This document shows, in pieces, positions 1 to 10,595 of a stretch of 64,000 bases of DNA; the first letter of the stretch is position 1, and each line of letters starts with the position of its first letter. The stretch lies in the NCBI RefSeq assembly GCF_017051705.1, contig NZ_JAFIDJ010000003.1, positions 1 through 64,000 of the forward strand, read 5' to 3'. Made by a program: the position numbers and the translations under genes. Source of the stretch: Algoriphagus lutimaris. GTDB lineage: Bacteria > Bacteroidota > Bacteroidia > Cytophagales > Cyclobacteriaceae. The notes under the pieces were generated by a model. The model was not told the DNA's origin and searched no databases. It saw only the letters and a list, made by a program, of their open reading frames with translations.

Positions 1-227
1 TCCGCCGTTCGCGTCGTTTGGGAGTGCAAATATCCTACTTTTATCCGTAACAACAATATCATTCCTCAAAAAATATCTCCCCCTAACATAAACCCCTGAA
101 AAAGAAGAATAAAAATTTTAGGAAATACATTCTATTGCATTTGTATAAAATCAGATGACCTGATTTATATTTAATTTTGATAATGATTAATAAAACAAAT
201 TATAATTTTATTCGAGCTATTTAATCA
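1..227. other. Left-edge non-coding stretch
   Basis: No gene is supported here. The stretch is very AT-rich downstream of the porP stop. Read on the minus strand, positions 20-50 contain GGATATTTGCACTCCC, which resembles a Bacteroidota -7 region followed by a start site. It could be the promoter of a gene beyond the left edge, but it does not match TAnnTTTG exactly. Confidence 0.3.
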
Positions 228-1247
228 CTAATATCTGAAGGTAGGAAGCTCCGGATAGTACTTTTTGGAAGGGTCTTTACTGGAAAAAACATACCTAATC
301 GAAATTTCATGGGCACCTCCAGAATATTTTTGACCCAGCTTAGAAATAGAGAAATCAAAGCTGTATCCAAACTCCATTCTATTATCTAAACGAACACCAA
401 TCAATGAAATTATAGACTCATTATTAGGTAAACTATACTTTGTAGGAAGCCCTCTATACCAAATTCCGAGGACTAATGGTTCAAAATAAAACTCTGACCC
501 TATGTCTAATTGTGAAAATTGCCCCTGCTTTTTATAATTAAACGCAAACGAAAGGGAGCGTTCCTGATCCGTATTATTAAAATAATCATTGATATCCCCA
601 GGAGCCATATCAAATTTAACTCCTCCTTGAAGAGAATATTTTAACGCAAGTTTGTTTCCATCCATTTCCAGGTAACTGATTTCCGGTCCTAATAAATGAA
701 AAGCAGAAACCCCAAACCAAAATTTGTCATCATAATAAAGCAGACCAGTATGAAGATCAACATCTCTTAACCTACTATCCCCTTCAAAACCATTTCCCGG
801 CGAACCAAGAATCACTCCTCGATCGATATCCAACTGGGTACCTAAGACTACCTGATCAAATAATGCATCTCTTGCTACAAAAGAACCTTGAAAGCCTGCA
901 TGTAAAAACCTACGGTCTCCTAAACGAAGTCTATAACTATACAAAAGTCCAATTTCATGCACTTGACTTTGAGTAAAAGATTCCCTTGCCCCCGAAATAC
1001 TAATTCCAATCCCGGAATTATATTTTTCAACGAAATGATCAGCATAGGCAGTATAAGCAATAAAGCTTTGGTCTAATGAAGGCCATTGACTTCTAAAGTT
1101 TACCCCAAGCCTTGTCAACCCCGTGCTTCCCACAAATGCAGGGTTTAGGTAAAGTGGATTTGCATAAAACTGACTATACTGAACATCCTGCGCCCATGCA
1201 GAAGTCATTTGTAAAACCATTAGTAAAAAAAGTAACCTTCTCATCAT
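228..1247 (-). CDS. PorP/SprF family type IX secretion system membrane protein
   Basis: 339-residue outer-membrane beta-barrel protein of the PorP/SprF family. It opens with a signal peptide ending near residue 19 (TSAWAQ) and then the family hallmark QYSQFYANPLYLNPAF. PorP/SprF proteins sit in the outer membrane and help secrete or anchor T9SS cargo with C-terminal type B domains. The start codon overlaps the stop of the upstream type B cargo gene by four bases (ATGA), so the two are translationally coupled and this copy probably serves that cargo. Bacteroidota usually have many paralogues, so it need not be the PorP of the core machine. Confidence 0.9.
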   Translation of the reverse strand: MMRRLLFLLMVLQMTSAWAQDVQYSQFYANPLYLNPAFVGSTGLTRLGVNFRSQWPSLDQSFIAYTAYADHFVEKYNSGIGISISGARESFTQSQVHEIGLLYSYRLRLGDRRFLHAGFQGSFVARDALFDQVVLGTQLDIDRGVILGSPGNGFEGDSRLRDVDLHTGLLYYDDKFWFGVSAFHLLGPEISYLEMDGNKLALKYSLQGGVKFDMAPGDINDYFNNTDQERSLSFAFNYKKQGQFSQLDIGSEFYFEPLVLGIWYRGLPTKYSLPNNESIISLIGVRLDNRMEFGYSFDFSISKLGQKYSGGAHEISIRYVFSSKDPSKKYYPELPTFRY

Positions 1248-3571
1248 CTGATTAATCTGAATTTACCTGTCTTTGTTACTTTTTCACCATCAATGGCTAT
1301 TCCATTAAATCTATATATGAAGATGCCGGCATCCAGTAATTTCCCATCCAACTTTCCATCCCAGCCTTCGGTGTCTATGGCATCTGTTTGAAAAATCAAT
1401 TCCCCCCAAGTATTGAAAATTAGAAGTTCCATACTTTCTATACCTTTAAACTTGGGTACAAAAGTGATGTTTTCTGTTTCATTGGGGGTGAAGCCTGAAG
1501 GAAACATGACTCTATAACTTCTGGTTATTGAAAGCCTTTTCGTGGATGTAGCCAAACAACCCAATTCGTTTTCCACTGTCAAAACAATATCATACTCGCC
1601 TTTTGCTCCATACACGTGTGTTGGATTTTCCAACTTACTGGTACTTCCATCACCAAAATCCCAACTCCAAATCACCGATGAATCATCTGACAGATTATTA
1701 AATTGGATCACATCGTCTGGAAAAATTCCTCCATCCATATCCCCAGTAATTCCAGAACCCTGTACTTCAAACTCAAAATCGGAAACGAGCTCTTCTTCCA
1801 ATATGATTATTTCTATTAAAATAGGATTGGAATAACAATCCAGACTTTTTGGCTTCACTGTTAAATCATAGTTTCCGGAAACTGCAACTTCCTTCAGTTG
1901 TTCGTTTTTAAATGAAATCCCATTTCCAGTAAGCAAGTAATCATAGATGGACAGATCAAAGCCCTCCAAGTAAGATGTCAAATCAATTGGTTCACCTGGT
2001 ATACATCCTACAATTGGATTTTCAATATCATAGGTGGGAGCTTCGGGATAGGTAACTTCAATTTCATTGGATGAAATAGAACAGCCTCTTTCATTAAAAC
2101 CTACAATGGTATAAATCCCCGACTCTTTAACAATATATTCTAACCCTTCTGCCCCGGGAATTTTAACTCCGTCCTTCCTCCACTCTATTTGTGAATAATC
2201 AATTTCATTTATCCCCTTCAGTAAAACCGTCTCTCCTCCACAAAGAAAAATATCTTCTACTCGCTCTTCTCCTTCTGCCTGAACCAATTCCATAGGAGGA
2301 GGTGAATCAAGAATTTTGATAGTTAATGAATTCCCTTGAGATCTTTTTCCATAATTATCAGTAACGGTATAATAAATAGAAACCTCTTCCCCTACATATT
2401 CTAAATTAGGGGTAAATAAAAATCCCCCCGACTCATCAGTTGCCTGAAATATTCCTTCAGGCATCACAAGCAACCTGTTTTCTTCATTGCATTTTGCTTG
2501 TTCACAAATATCCTCAGAGATACCTTCTATCTCTTCCAAGGTCCTAAAAAACTGAAGACAGGAAATAGAAGAATTATCATTTAACAACTCCACCTGCTCT
2601 TCCGTGATATAAAATGAATTTTCGGTAGCTGCGCAGGATTCCCAATCTGAAATATCAGAACCTTCCGGATTCAATAAATCTTCATCATTTGCAACTTCCA
2701 CTATCAAATTTCTTATCTCATGGAAATTTGTAAATCCTCCCGTAGAAGCAGAAAAACCAAGTTTCAAATTCTGAGGAGCTATATAAGGGAATGGAACATC
2801 CTGAAAAATAGTAATGGTCCGGTGCTTATTTTGTTCGACCGTATAATCCATCACTAAGGTGATTAAATACCCTATCCCACTCGGGTTTGGAGTCAAGCTG
2901 ATGTTTGCTTTTCTATATCCTGGCTGATTCAAGTCAGTTACTCTGGTCGTACCTATACCACCAGAACTAATTGGGAAAAACTGGTCTTCTGCCAATCCAT
3001 CCGGTCCTGAATCCATGGTCTTTTTACCTTTTATAAATTCATATCCAGAAAATCCATTTCCAGGACCTCGTATGACGATGCTATTGGGAACATAGCTTGT
3101 TCCTGCTCCAAGAAAGCCTCCGTTTTTACCTTCTGCAGTATTTCCAAAGTTACCAAACTCATCAAAACCCACCCCCATATAAGCTCCGGCAAGCCCCGGT
3201 TCGTCAAATCTTTTTGAATAGCCCAAGGAACCACCAAACCCTCCTATAGAAAAATTTGGAACCTCGGCATCAAATAGGAAAAAAGCCAGCCCATCCGCCC
3301 CATTTCCTCCATAACTAAAAAACTCAAAAGAAGTCTTAATTCCATAAGCTGAAGAAAAGGGAATATCTATATAAACATAACCTCTCTGGTCAACCTGGTT
3401 ATTGGTAAGCCTCAAAGCGCCTTCCACTAATTGAGCATCTGCACCCAATATGGTAGTAGGCTGAGTTATTTTTGAGTCAAATGTCTCGCAATACGGAAAC
3501 CCCGATTGAGCAAAGACATTCATCTTAGCTATAAATAATAAAAGAGTAAAAAAAGCAATTTTGGTTCTCAA
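1244..3571 (-). CDS. Secreted lectin/PKD protein with gliding-motility (T9SS type B) C-terminal domain
   Basis: 775 residues. A signal peptide ends near residue 21 (NVFAQ). Residues about 25-295 look like an L-type (legume-like) lectin fold: GGNGADGLAFFLFD, GFDEFGNFGN and a Gly-rich beta sandwich. Ig/cadherin-like segments follow (about 370-515). A PKD domain lies at about 600-690, with WSWDFGDGS and PTHVYGAKGEY. The end (about 690-775) is the gliding motility-associated C-terminal domain (FPSGFTPNE, LLIFNTWGELIF, GWDGKLDGK, GIFIYRF), the type B sorting signal for T9SS export. The product should be a cell-surface or released carbohydrate-binding protein; its ligand is unknown. It is co-transcribed with the following porP gene. 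Confidence 0.88.
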   Translation of the reverse strand: MRTKIAFFTLLLFIAKMNVFAQSGFPYCETFDSKITQPTTILGADAQLVEGALRLTNNQVDQRGYVYIDIPFSSAYGIKTSFEFFSYGGNGADGLAFFLFDAEVPNFSIGGFGGSLGYSKRFDEPGLAGAYMGVGFDEFGNFGNTAEGKNGGFLGAGTSYVPNSIVIRGPGNGFSGYEFIKGKKTMDSGPDGLAEDQFFPISSGGIGTTRVTDLNQPGYRKANISLTPNPSGIGYLITLVMDYTVEQNKHRTITIFQDVPFPYIAPQNLKLGFSASTGGFTNFHEIRNLIVEVANDEDLLNPEGSDISDWESCAATENSFYITEEQVELLNDNSSISCLQFFRTLEEIEGISEDICEQAKCNEENRLLVMPEGIFQATDESGGFLFTPNLEYVGEEVSIYYTVTDNYGKRSQGNSLTIKILDSPPPMELVQAEGEERVEDIFLCGGETVLLKGINEIDYSQIEWRKDGVKIPGAEGLEYIVKESGIYTIVGFNERGCSISSNEIEVTYPEAPTYDIENPIVGCIPGEPIDLTSYLEGFDLSIYDYLLTGNGISFKNEQLKEVAVSGNYDLTVKPKSLDCYSNPILIEIIILEEELVSDFEFEVQGSGITGDMDGGIFPDDVIQFNNLSDDSSVIWSWDFGDGSTSKLENPTHVYGAKGEYDIVLTVENELGCLATSTKRLSITRSYRVMFPSGFTPNETENITFVPKFKGIESMELLIFNTWGELIFQTDAIDTEGWDGKLDGKLLDAGIFIYRFNGIAIDGEKVTKTGKFRLIR

Positions 3572-3618
3572 AACACGATCATTTGTGTTTCTAAAATAAG
3601 ATTAAAAAATCTCAGAAA

Positions 3619-3650
3619 TAAAAAAGCCTCCAGTTTTAAACTGAAGGCTT
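3619..3650 (-). terminator. Intrinsic terminator downstream of purA
   Basis: On the minus strand AAGCCTTCAGTTT pairs with AAACTGGAGGCTT and is followed by TTTTTTATTT. It separates purA from the T9SS cargo operon. Confidence 0.8.
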
Positions 3651-3670
3651 CCAAATCTTTATTTGAATGG

Positions 3671-4954
<1,284 letters not shown>

Positions 4955-5097
4955 CTATCGTTTATGCTAAAACTTTTTGAGGCGTGAAATTTGCAATAAG
5001 CCCATAGAAAACCAAGACTTAGACACAATTTATTATTGCAGCCTCTCATATTTCAGGGGTTTTCAAATAAAATCCTACTACTTTAAAAGTAAAAGAT

Positions 5098-5445
5098 TTA
5101 AGAAGCTTTCTCCTTTTTAAAAGCCTCTACCGATTCATATACCGTAAAAATATTATTCAGCTTGGTAATGATCAACAATTTTTTGACATGCTCGGAAGGG
5201 GCAGCTAAATACACTTCTCCTCCCACATTTCTCATTTTGGTCAACATAGTGATTAATAGGCCAATACCACTAGAAGAGATATATCTCACTTCGCTTAAGT
5301 CGACTACAAACGTTTTTACGCCATCCTCAATAGCATCTGATACGACCTCTACTAATTGAGGCCCTGTTTCATCCCCAATTAAATCCCCTTTAATAAAGAG
5401 ATAAGTGGCAAGATCATCCTTGCTGGTTGTATAGGTTAATTTCAT
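5098..5445 (-). CDS. STAS-domain protein (anti-anti-sigma factor-like)
   Basis: 115 residues consisting of a single STAS domain. The phosphorylatable-serine motif is present as DLSEVRYISSSGIGLLI (about residues 46-62), as in SpoIIAA/RsbV antagonists. Proteins of this family bind anti-sigma kinases and are released or blocked by phosphorylation of that serine; the partner here is not in the window. The start overlaps the fur stop by four bases (ATGA), so the pair is an operon. In Bacteroidota, which lack SigB, the real output may be a PP2C or kinase switch not tied to sigma factors; that is inference. Confidence 0.85.
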   Translation of the reverse strand: MKLTYTTSKDDLATYLFIKGDLIGDETGPQLVEVVSDAIEDGVKTFVVDLSEVRYISSSGIGLLITMLTKMRNVGGEVYLAAPSEHVKKLLIITKLNNIFTVYESVEAFKKEKAS

Positions 5446-5912
5446 TCTTCAGCTTTTTTATTTTCGCAATTGACTTTTTTACAATTGCCATATAGAATCA
5501 AGGAGTGGTGTAGAACCTGAAAATCTAAAATATCAGCAACGGTATTTTGAATATTTTGAATGCGTGGATCACAAAATTCCAACACTTTATTGCATTCAAC
5601 ACAAATCAAATGGTCATGCTGCTTATATCCGTATGATTTTTCAAACTGAGCTAAATTTTTTCCAAACTGATGTTTGGTCACCAAATCACACTCCACCAGC
5701 AAATCCAAGGTATTATATACAGTGGCTCTACTAACTCGGTAATTCTTATTCTTCATACTGATATAAAGAGACTCTACATCAAAGTGTCCAGTTCGGGTGT
5801 AAATTTCTTCGAGGATCGCATATCTTTCCGGCGTCTTACGGAGTTTTTGATTCTCCAGATACGCGGTAAATATCTTTTTCACCTCTTCGAAATGCGTGGT
5901 ATTCAAAGGCAT
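5442..5912 (-). CDS. Fur-family metal-responsive transcriptional regulator
   Basis: 156 residues. The N-terminal winged helix (about 20-85) includes RKTPERYAILEEIY and YRVSRATVYNTLDLLVECDLV. The C-terminal dimerisation and metal domain carries HDHLICVECNKVLEF, with the His-Asp-His and Cys-x2-Cys features of Fur and PerR, and a final NCKKVNCENK supplying a second Cys pair likely to bind structural zinc. Whether it senses iron, peroxide or zinc cannot be told from the sequence. It is translated with the STAS gene (4-bp overlap). A -7 box TATATTTG lies just upstream, giving a predicted 5' UTR of roughly ten bases. Confidence 0.88.
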   Translation of the reverse strand: MPLNTTHFEEVKKIFTAYLENQKLRKTPERYAILEEIYTRTGHFDVESLYISMKNKNYRVSRATVYNTLDLLVECDLVTKHQFGKNLAQFEKSYGYKQHDHLICVECNKVLEFCDPRIQNIQNTVADILDFQVLHHSLILYGNCKKVNCENKKAEE

Positions 5913-5928
5913 TTTGAGCTAATTTTTT

Positions 5929-5936
5929 CAAATATA
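5929..5936 (-). promoter_or_regulatory. Putative -7 promoter box of fur-STAS
   Basis: TATATTTG on the minus strand matches the Bacteroidota sigma consensus TAnnTTTG, 17 bases before the fur ATG. A TTTG that could serve as the -33 element lies about 23 bases further upstream, slightly longer than ideal. Confidence 0.45.
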
Positions 5937-5966
5937 ACTTTTGTACGGTAGAAATAATTCAAATGC

Positions 5967-8180
5967 TTAATCAAACCTTGAAACCTTGTGGATTCCTTCT
6001 ACTTGGGACAAGTTTTTCATGAGTTCATCTAAATGTTCGGTACTATGCACATATAACTTGATCGTTCCTTCAAAAATTCCTGCATCAGAATCTACCGTAA
6101 TGGATCTCATATTCACTTTCAATTCATTGGAAATCACCTTAGTAACGTCATTGATCAACCCTACTCTATCTGTTCCGATAATTCTGAGTCCCGCGAGGAA
6201 AGCAATTTCTTGTTGACTGGTCCATCTCGCTTTGATCACTCGATTTCCATGATTAGACAAAAGTTCCAAAGCATTGGGACAAGAAGTTCTATGAATTTTT
6301 ATTCCTTCATTGACGGTCACAAAACCAAAAACATCATCACCTGGAATTGGATTACAGCATTTTGCAAGAATATAATCCACTACATCCATGTCTTCCCCTA
6401 TCAATAACTGATCATGATCGGGTCCCTTCAGACTTTTGATTTCTTTGGTAAAAGTCGATTCATCTTTCACCTTTTCCTGAATCGCTTTGCTCTTGAGTTT
6501 CTGGTTTTCTTTAAAAGTTTTAAAAGACTTAATAGATTTGGGATCTATTATTCCCTTACCCAATCTGTAATAAAATTCATTGGCGGTTTTTAATTCAAAA
6601 TAGGCCCGAAGTTTATCGACCGCTTCAGAATTGAATTCCATTTTCATCTGTTTCAGCTTCCGCTGCAAAATCTCTTTTCCATCCAAAATCGCGGATTTCT
6701 TTTCCTCCCTCAGCGCATCTTTGATCTTTGCCTTTGCTCTGGATGTAACTACCGTATTGAGCCAGTCCTCTGTAGGCCGCTGCTTATTGGAAGTTAAAAT
6801 CTCTACCTGATCTCCATTCTTTAGTTTGTGTGAAATAGGCACCAGTTTTTGATTCACTTTTGCCCCGATACATTTCGCCCCGATCTCAGTATGGATTTCA
6901 AAGGCAAAATCCAACGCAGTGGATCCAAATGGCAATACTTTCAAATCTCCTTTAGGAGTAAAAACAAAGACTTCTTCATGAAAAAGATTTCCCCGGAAGT
7001 CATCCATAAATTCGATGGCAGAACCATCATTAGACTCCAATAAACCTCTGACCTGAGATATCCAATCATCCAAACCTGCTGTAGATTTGGTGCTGCTATC
7101 CTTATATTTCCAATGAGCGGCATACCCCCTCTCTGCAATTTCATCCATTCTTGTGGATCGTATTTGAACTTCTACCCACTGCCCGGTATTACTCATCACA
7201 GTGGTATGTAAAGACTCATATCCATTGGAGCGAGAAGTACTGATCCAATCCCTAAGTCTATCTGGGTTTGGATGATAAAAATCTGTTACGATGGAATACA
7301 CTTGCCAACAATCTGCTTTCTCATTCTCAAGATCACTATCTAAAATAATACGAATGGCAAATAAGTCATACACTTCCTCAAATGGAATCCCCTGCTTCTT
7401 CATTTTGCTGTAAATGGAATAAACAGATTTAGGCCTCCCTTTGATGACAAAATTAAATTTCTGCCTAATCAACTCATCTTCAATAGGCTGTATAAACGAC
7501 TTGATAAATCGATTCCGAATACTTTTAGACTCATTGATTTTCTGAACTATATCCATATAGGTTTCAGTATCTGTGTATTTCAGATAAAGGTCTTCCAGTT
7601 CAGATTTAATGGAATACAAACCCAGACGGTGCGCCAAAGGAGCATAGAGATACATGGTCTCTGAAGCTATCTTCAATTGTTTGTGTCGAGGCATACTCTG
7701 AAGCGTCCTCATATTATTGAGTCGATCGGCCAATTTAATCAGGATAACCCGTACATCATCAGATAGGGTCAATAGCATTTTCCTGAAATTCTCTGCTTGC
7801 TGCGAGCTACCATAATCAAAGACTCCTGAGATTTTGGTTAACCCATCAATAATGGACATCACTTTCGGGCCGAACTCCCTTTCAATATCCTCCAATTCCC
7901 ACTCTGTATCTTCTACAACATCATGCAAGAGTGCTGCAACGATAGAGGTGGTCCCAAGCCCAATTTCTTCTACGCATATCAAGGCTACCTCTAAAGGGTG
8001 ATATATATAAGGCTCACCAGATTTCCGCCTCATTTCCTTATGCGCTTCCTGGGATACATTAAAAGCCTTTTTTATAATTTTTGTATCCCCAGGCTTGAGC
8101 ACAGGTTTAGCCTGTCTCAACAAACGTCGATAGCGCTTGAGAATTTCTTTTCGTTCTTCTTCTACATCCACTTGGATCAT
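5967..8180 (-). CDS. Bifunctional (p)ppGpp synthetase/hydrolase (RelA/SpoT family)
   Basis: 737 residues with the full long-RSH layout. The N-terminal HD hydrolase domain carries the HD motif in ALLHDVVEDTEW. The synthetase domain (about 235-345) has KGRPKSVYSIYSKMKKQG and a conserved basic loop. The TGS domain (about 400-460) has VFVFTPKGDLKVLPFG, and the ACT domain is at the C terminus. The intact HD motif suggests it can both make and degrade the alarmone. It is followed by fur-STAS on the same strand after 54 bp, but fur has its own candidate promoter. Whether this is the only long RSH protein in the genome cannot be judged from one window, so no symbol is given. Confidence 0.95.
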   Translation of the reverse strand: MIQVDVEEERKEILKRYRRLLRQAKPVLKPGDTKIIKKAFNVSQEAHKEMRRKSGEPYIYHPLEVALICVEEIGLGTTSIVAALLHDVVEDTEWELEDIEREFGPKVMSIIDGLTKISGVFDYGSSQQAENFRKMLLTLSDDVRVILIKLADRLNNMRTLQSMPRHKQLKIASETMYLYAPLAHRLGLYSIKSELEDLYLKYTDTETYMDIVQKINESKSIRNRFIKSFIQPIEDELIRQKFNFVIKGRPKSVYSIYSKMKKQGIPFEEVYDLFAIRIILDSDLENEKADCWQVYSIVTDFYHPNPDRLRDWISTSRSNGYESLHTTVMSNTGQWVEVQIRSTRMDEIAERGYAAHWKYKDSSTKSTAGLDDWISQVRGLLESNDGSAIEFMDDFRGNLFHEEVFVFTPKGDLKVLPFGSTALDFAFEIHTEIGAKCIGAKVNQKLVPISHKLKNGDQVEILTSNKQRPTEDWLNTVVTSRAKAKIKDALREEKKSAILDGKEILQRKLKQMKMEFNSEAVDKLRAYFELKTANEFYYRLGKGIIDPKSIKSFKTFKENQKLKSKAIQEKVKDESTFTKEIKSLKGPDHDQLLIGEDMDVVDYILAKCCNPIPGDDVFGFVTVNEGIKIHRTSCPNALELLSNHGNRVIKARWTSQQEIAFLAGLRIIGTDRVGLINDVTKVISNELKVNMRSITVDSDAGIFEGTIKLYVHSTEHLDELMKNLSQVEGIHKVSRFD

Positions 8181-8256
8181 ACAAACCTATTTTTATTTCA
8201 AAAATGTATGCTATGAAATTATTTGCCTAATTCTTTTATTTTTTTTTCGAGACTTG

Positions 8257-8286
8257 TTGCATTTTGAAAATTACTATTTACCTTTG
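8257..8286 (+). promoter_or_regulatory. Promoter of tRNA-Leu
   Basis: TTG at 8257-8259 and TACCTTTG at 8279-8286 are separated by 19 bases, a good match to the Bacteroidota -33/-7 architecture. It would give a 5' leader of about 50 bases before the mature tRNA. Confidence 0.65.
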
Positions 8287-8345
8287 CATCCACAATCAGG
8301 AAACGGAATGAAATATCCATGATTTTCGCTCCGATTGTACCATTA

Positions 8346-8430
8346 GCGGATGTGGCGAAATTGGTAGACGCACTAGACTTAGGATCTAGCGCCGCAAGGC
8401 ATGGGGGTTCGAGTCCCTCTATCCGCACCA
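8346..8430 (+). tRNA. tRNA-Leu (anticodon TAG)
   Basis: 85 bases including an encoded CCA. The acceptor stem GCGGATG pairs with TATCCGC (one G-T). The anticodon arm CTAGA-CTTAGGA-TCTAG presents TAG, reading CUA leucine codons. A long variable arm (class II) and the T loop GGTTCGAGTCC are present. Confidence 0.96.
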
Positions 8431-8436
8431 ATACCG

Positions 8437-8488
8437 AACCCTCAATCACTCTACTGTTTGACAACAGGAAGGAGATTGAGGGTTTTTA
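8437..8488 (+). terminator. Terminator after tRNA-Leu with a nested hairpin
   Basis: AACCCTCAATC pairs with GATTGAGGGTT and is followed by TTTTTAG. The loop itself contains a second small stem, CTGTT/AACAG (8454-8467). It should end the tRNA transcript before tig. Confidence 0.75.
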
Positions 8489-8516
8489 GTTAATCATCAT
8501 AATAAATTCAAACGCC

Positions 8517-9845
8517 TTGGAAATCTCAATAGACAAGCATTCAGCAAATCAAGCTTTAATTAAAATTAAACTAAACGAAGCAGATTACCAACCAAAGGTA
8601 GATGCGAAACTGAAAGACTATGCCAAGAAAGCCAATATCAAAGGTTTTAGACCTGGCAAAGCACCGGTTTCCATGGTGAAAAACATCTATGGCACTTCTG
8701 TTTTGGTTGAGGAAATCAATTCAATCTTAGGAGAGTCATTAAATAACTACCTAAAAGAACAAACTTTTAAAGTTCTTGGTGAGCCTCTTCCAGTAGAAAA
8801 AGAAGACAATTCTATTGATTGGAAAACTCAAAAAGAATTTGATTTTGATTACAAAATCGGTTTTGTAGAAAGCATTAAAGTACCTTTGGACAAAAAATTC
8901 AAAGCAACAAAATATTCCATCAAAGTAGATGACAAGTTAGTAGAGGAAACGATCGAAAACTTGAAATCCCAATCTGGAAAAAGTACCAATCCTGAGGTAA
9001 GTGAAGCAGGTGATCACATCTATGGTGATTTGACTGCTACAGAAGGCGGTTTTACCAAAACTCTTTCTTTGGACTTATCTAAAATCACTAAAAAGCTTGC
9101 AGGCAAATTCATTGGCATCAGCAAAGATGCCGTAATAGAATTTGATTCTAAAGATGTGAAGAAAGCACAATGGAAAGATGCTTTTGGTATGTCTGATGAG
9201 GAAGTTGAATCTGCACAAGGAACTCTTACTTTCACAGTAAAAAACATTAATAGAACTGAAACTGCAGAAATGAATCAAGAATTTTTCGATAAAATTTTTG
9301 GTCCAGATGTAGTGAAGTCTGAAGAAGAATTTGTTGCTAAAGTGAAGGAAACTCTTCAAGGTAATTACGACAGGGAATCTAAAGTATTCACCGAAGAAGA
9401 GCTGAAAAAAACTTTAACTGAGTCTGCAAAAGTTGAATTGCCAGAGGAGTTCTTAAAAGAATGGTTGATCCGTGCCAATGAAGGAAAAGTTTCTGCTGAG
9501 GATGTAGAGAAAGAATTCCCTATGTATGCGAAACAACTTGTTTGGTCATTGATTTCCAATCAATTAGCTACTGAAAACAAGATTCAAGCTGAGCATGAAG
9601 ATGTAATTGCTAAGACCAAAGAAATGATCCGTGAGCAATTTGCTTCTTCTGGATTAGGTTCTCAAATGGAAGACAGCATGGACATGTTTGTAGACAATTA
9701 CCTTAAAGGTGAAGAAGGACAGAACTACATGAATATGCTTACTTCAGTTCAGAATGATAAAGTACTTGCTTTTGTTCAAGAAACTGTTGATATGAAAGAA
9801 AAAGAAATTTCTATCGATCAGTTCAAGGAACTTTTAGAAAACTAA
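8517..9845 (+). CDS. tig: Trigger factor chaperone
   Basis: 442 residues, ribosome-associated folding chaperone. The N-terminal ribosome-binding domain carries GFRPGKAPVSMVKN (about residues 43-56), corresponding to the GFRxGKxP signature. A diverged PPIase-like middle domain and a helical C-terminal substrate-binding domain follow. The start is a TTG codon at 8517; the resulting MEISIDKHSANQ fits the expected N terminus and no ATG lies nearby in frame. It is followed by a terminator and then clpP-clpX, the common tig-clpP-clpX order. Confidence 0.95.
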   Translation: MEISIDKHSANQALIKIKLNEADYQPKVDAKLKDYAKKANIKGFRPGKAPVSMVKNIYGTSVLVEEINSILGESLNNYLKEQTFKVLGEPLPVEKEDNSIDWKTQKEFDFDYKIGFVESIKVPLDKKFKATKYSIKVDDKLVEETIENLKSQSGKSTNPEVSEAGDHIYGDLTATEGGFTKTLSLDLSKITKKLAGKFIGISKDAVIEFDSKDVKKAQWKDAFGMSDEEVESAQGTLTFTVKNINRTETAEMNQEFFDKIFGPDVVKSEEEFVAKVKETLQGNYDRESKVFTEEELKKTLTESAKVELPEEFLKEWLIRANEGKVSAEDVEKEFPMYAKQLVWSLISNQLATENKIQAEHEDVIAKTKEMIREQFASSGLGSQMEDSMDMFVDNYLKGEEGQNYMNMLTSVQNDKVLAFVQETVDMKEKEISIDQFKELLEN

Positions 9846-9863
9846 TTTGATTATTGCTATCAT

Positions 9864-9893
9864 AAAAAAGCCCTTATTTAAGGGCTTTTTTTA
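9864..9893 (+). terminator. Terminator between tig and clpP
   Basis: AGCCCTT/AAGGGCT stem flanked by an A run upstream and TTTTTTT downstream. The T run leads directly into the -7 box of the clpP promoter. Confidence 0.8.
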
Positions 9894-9899
9894 TTTTTG
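9892..9899 (+). promoter_or_regulatory. -7 promoter box of clpP-clpX
   Basis: TATTTTTG matches TAnnTTTG, 21 bases before the clpP ATG at 9921. The TTG inside this box could be misread as a start codon giving an eight-residue N-terminal extension. Confidence 0.55.
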
Positions 9900-9920
9900 T
9901 TTACCACAACAAACTCGAAT

Positions 9921-10592
9921 ATGATCAATAAAGAAGAATTCAGAAAATACGCCATCCATAATCAAGGCGTAAATGGTACGGCATTTGACCAATACACCCA
10001 GCATATTGAAAATATGACTCGATCTGTGATCGAGGAGCGTCCACAGAATTTCCGTGAAATTGATGTCTTCTCTAGATTGATTATGGATCGTATTATTTTC
10101 CTTGGAACAGGCATCGACGATCACATTGCAAACATCATTGTTGCTCAGCTTTTATTCTTGGAATCAGTAGACTCCAAAAAAGATGTGTTGCTTTATGTCA
10201 ATAGTCCAGGAGGCTCTGTAACAGCAGGTTTGGGAATTTATGATACGATGCAGTACATTGGACCTGACGTAGCGACTATCTGTACAGGTATAGCTGCATC
10301 TATGGGAGCTGTGTTACTAGCAGGAGGAGCAAAAGATAAGCGATCAGCTTTGCAACATTCAAGAGTAATGATTCACCAGCCTTCCGGGGGAATGCAAGGA
10401 CAGTCTAGAGACATGGAAATTTCCTTGAAATTGATTCTTTCCATGAGACAGGAATTGTATCAGATTTTAGCAAATCATACCGGTAAATCCTTTGATGAAA
10501 TCGAAAGAGATTCAGATAGAGATTATTGGTTGAAAGCTCCAGAGGCCAAGGAATATGGTCTGATTGATGAAGTTTTAGTAAAAAAACCTTAA
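9921..10592 (+). CDS. clpP: ATP-dependent Clp protease proteolytic subunit
   Basis: 223 residues from the ATG. Serine peptidase of family S14 that forms the ClpP barrel and degrades proteins unfolded by ClpX. The catalytic serine lies in [11 protein letters not shown] (Ser127) and the histidine in VMIHQPSGG (His152). NSPGGSV forms the oxyanion strand. I chose 9921 rather than the upstream TTG at 9897 because that TTG belongs to the promoter box. clpX follows after three bases, so the two are co-translated. Confidence 0.95.
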   Translation: MINKEEFRKYAIHNQGVNGTAFDQYTQHIENMTRSVIEERPQNFREIDVFSRLIMDRIIFLGTGIDDHIANIIVAQLLFLESVDSKKDVLLYVNSPGGSVTAGLGIYDTMQYIGPDVATICTGIAASMGAVLLAGGAKDKRSALQHSRVMIHQPSGGMQGQSRDMEISLKLILSMRQELYQILANHTGKSFDEIERDSDRDYWLKAPEAKEYGLIDEVLVKKP

Positions 10593-10595
10593 GTA

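Noticed and set aside
8182-8189. TAGGTTTG as a promoter box for relA/spoT
   Set aside because: It lies two bases before the ATG, so a start site would fall inside the coding region.
8219-8464. An 81-codon minus-strand frame
   Set aside because: It runs antisense over the tRNA-Leu gene, its promoter and its terminator, with no family resemblance.
9897-9920. TTG start giving a longer ClpP
   Set aside because: The TTG belongs to the promoter -7 box TATTTTTG; the ATG at 9921 gives the expected N terminus.
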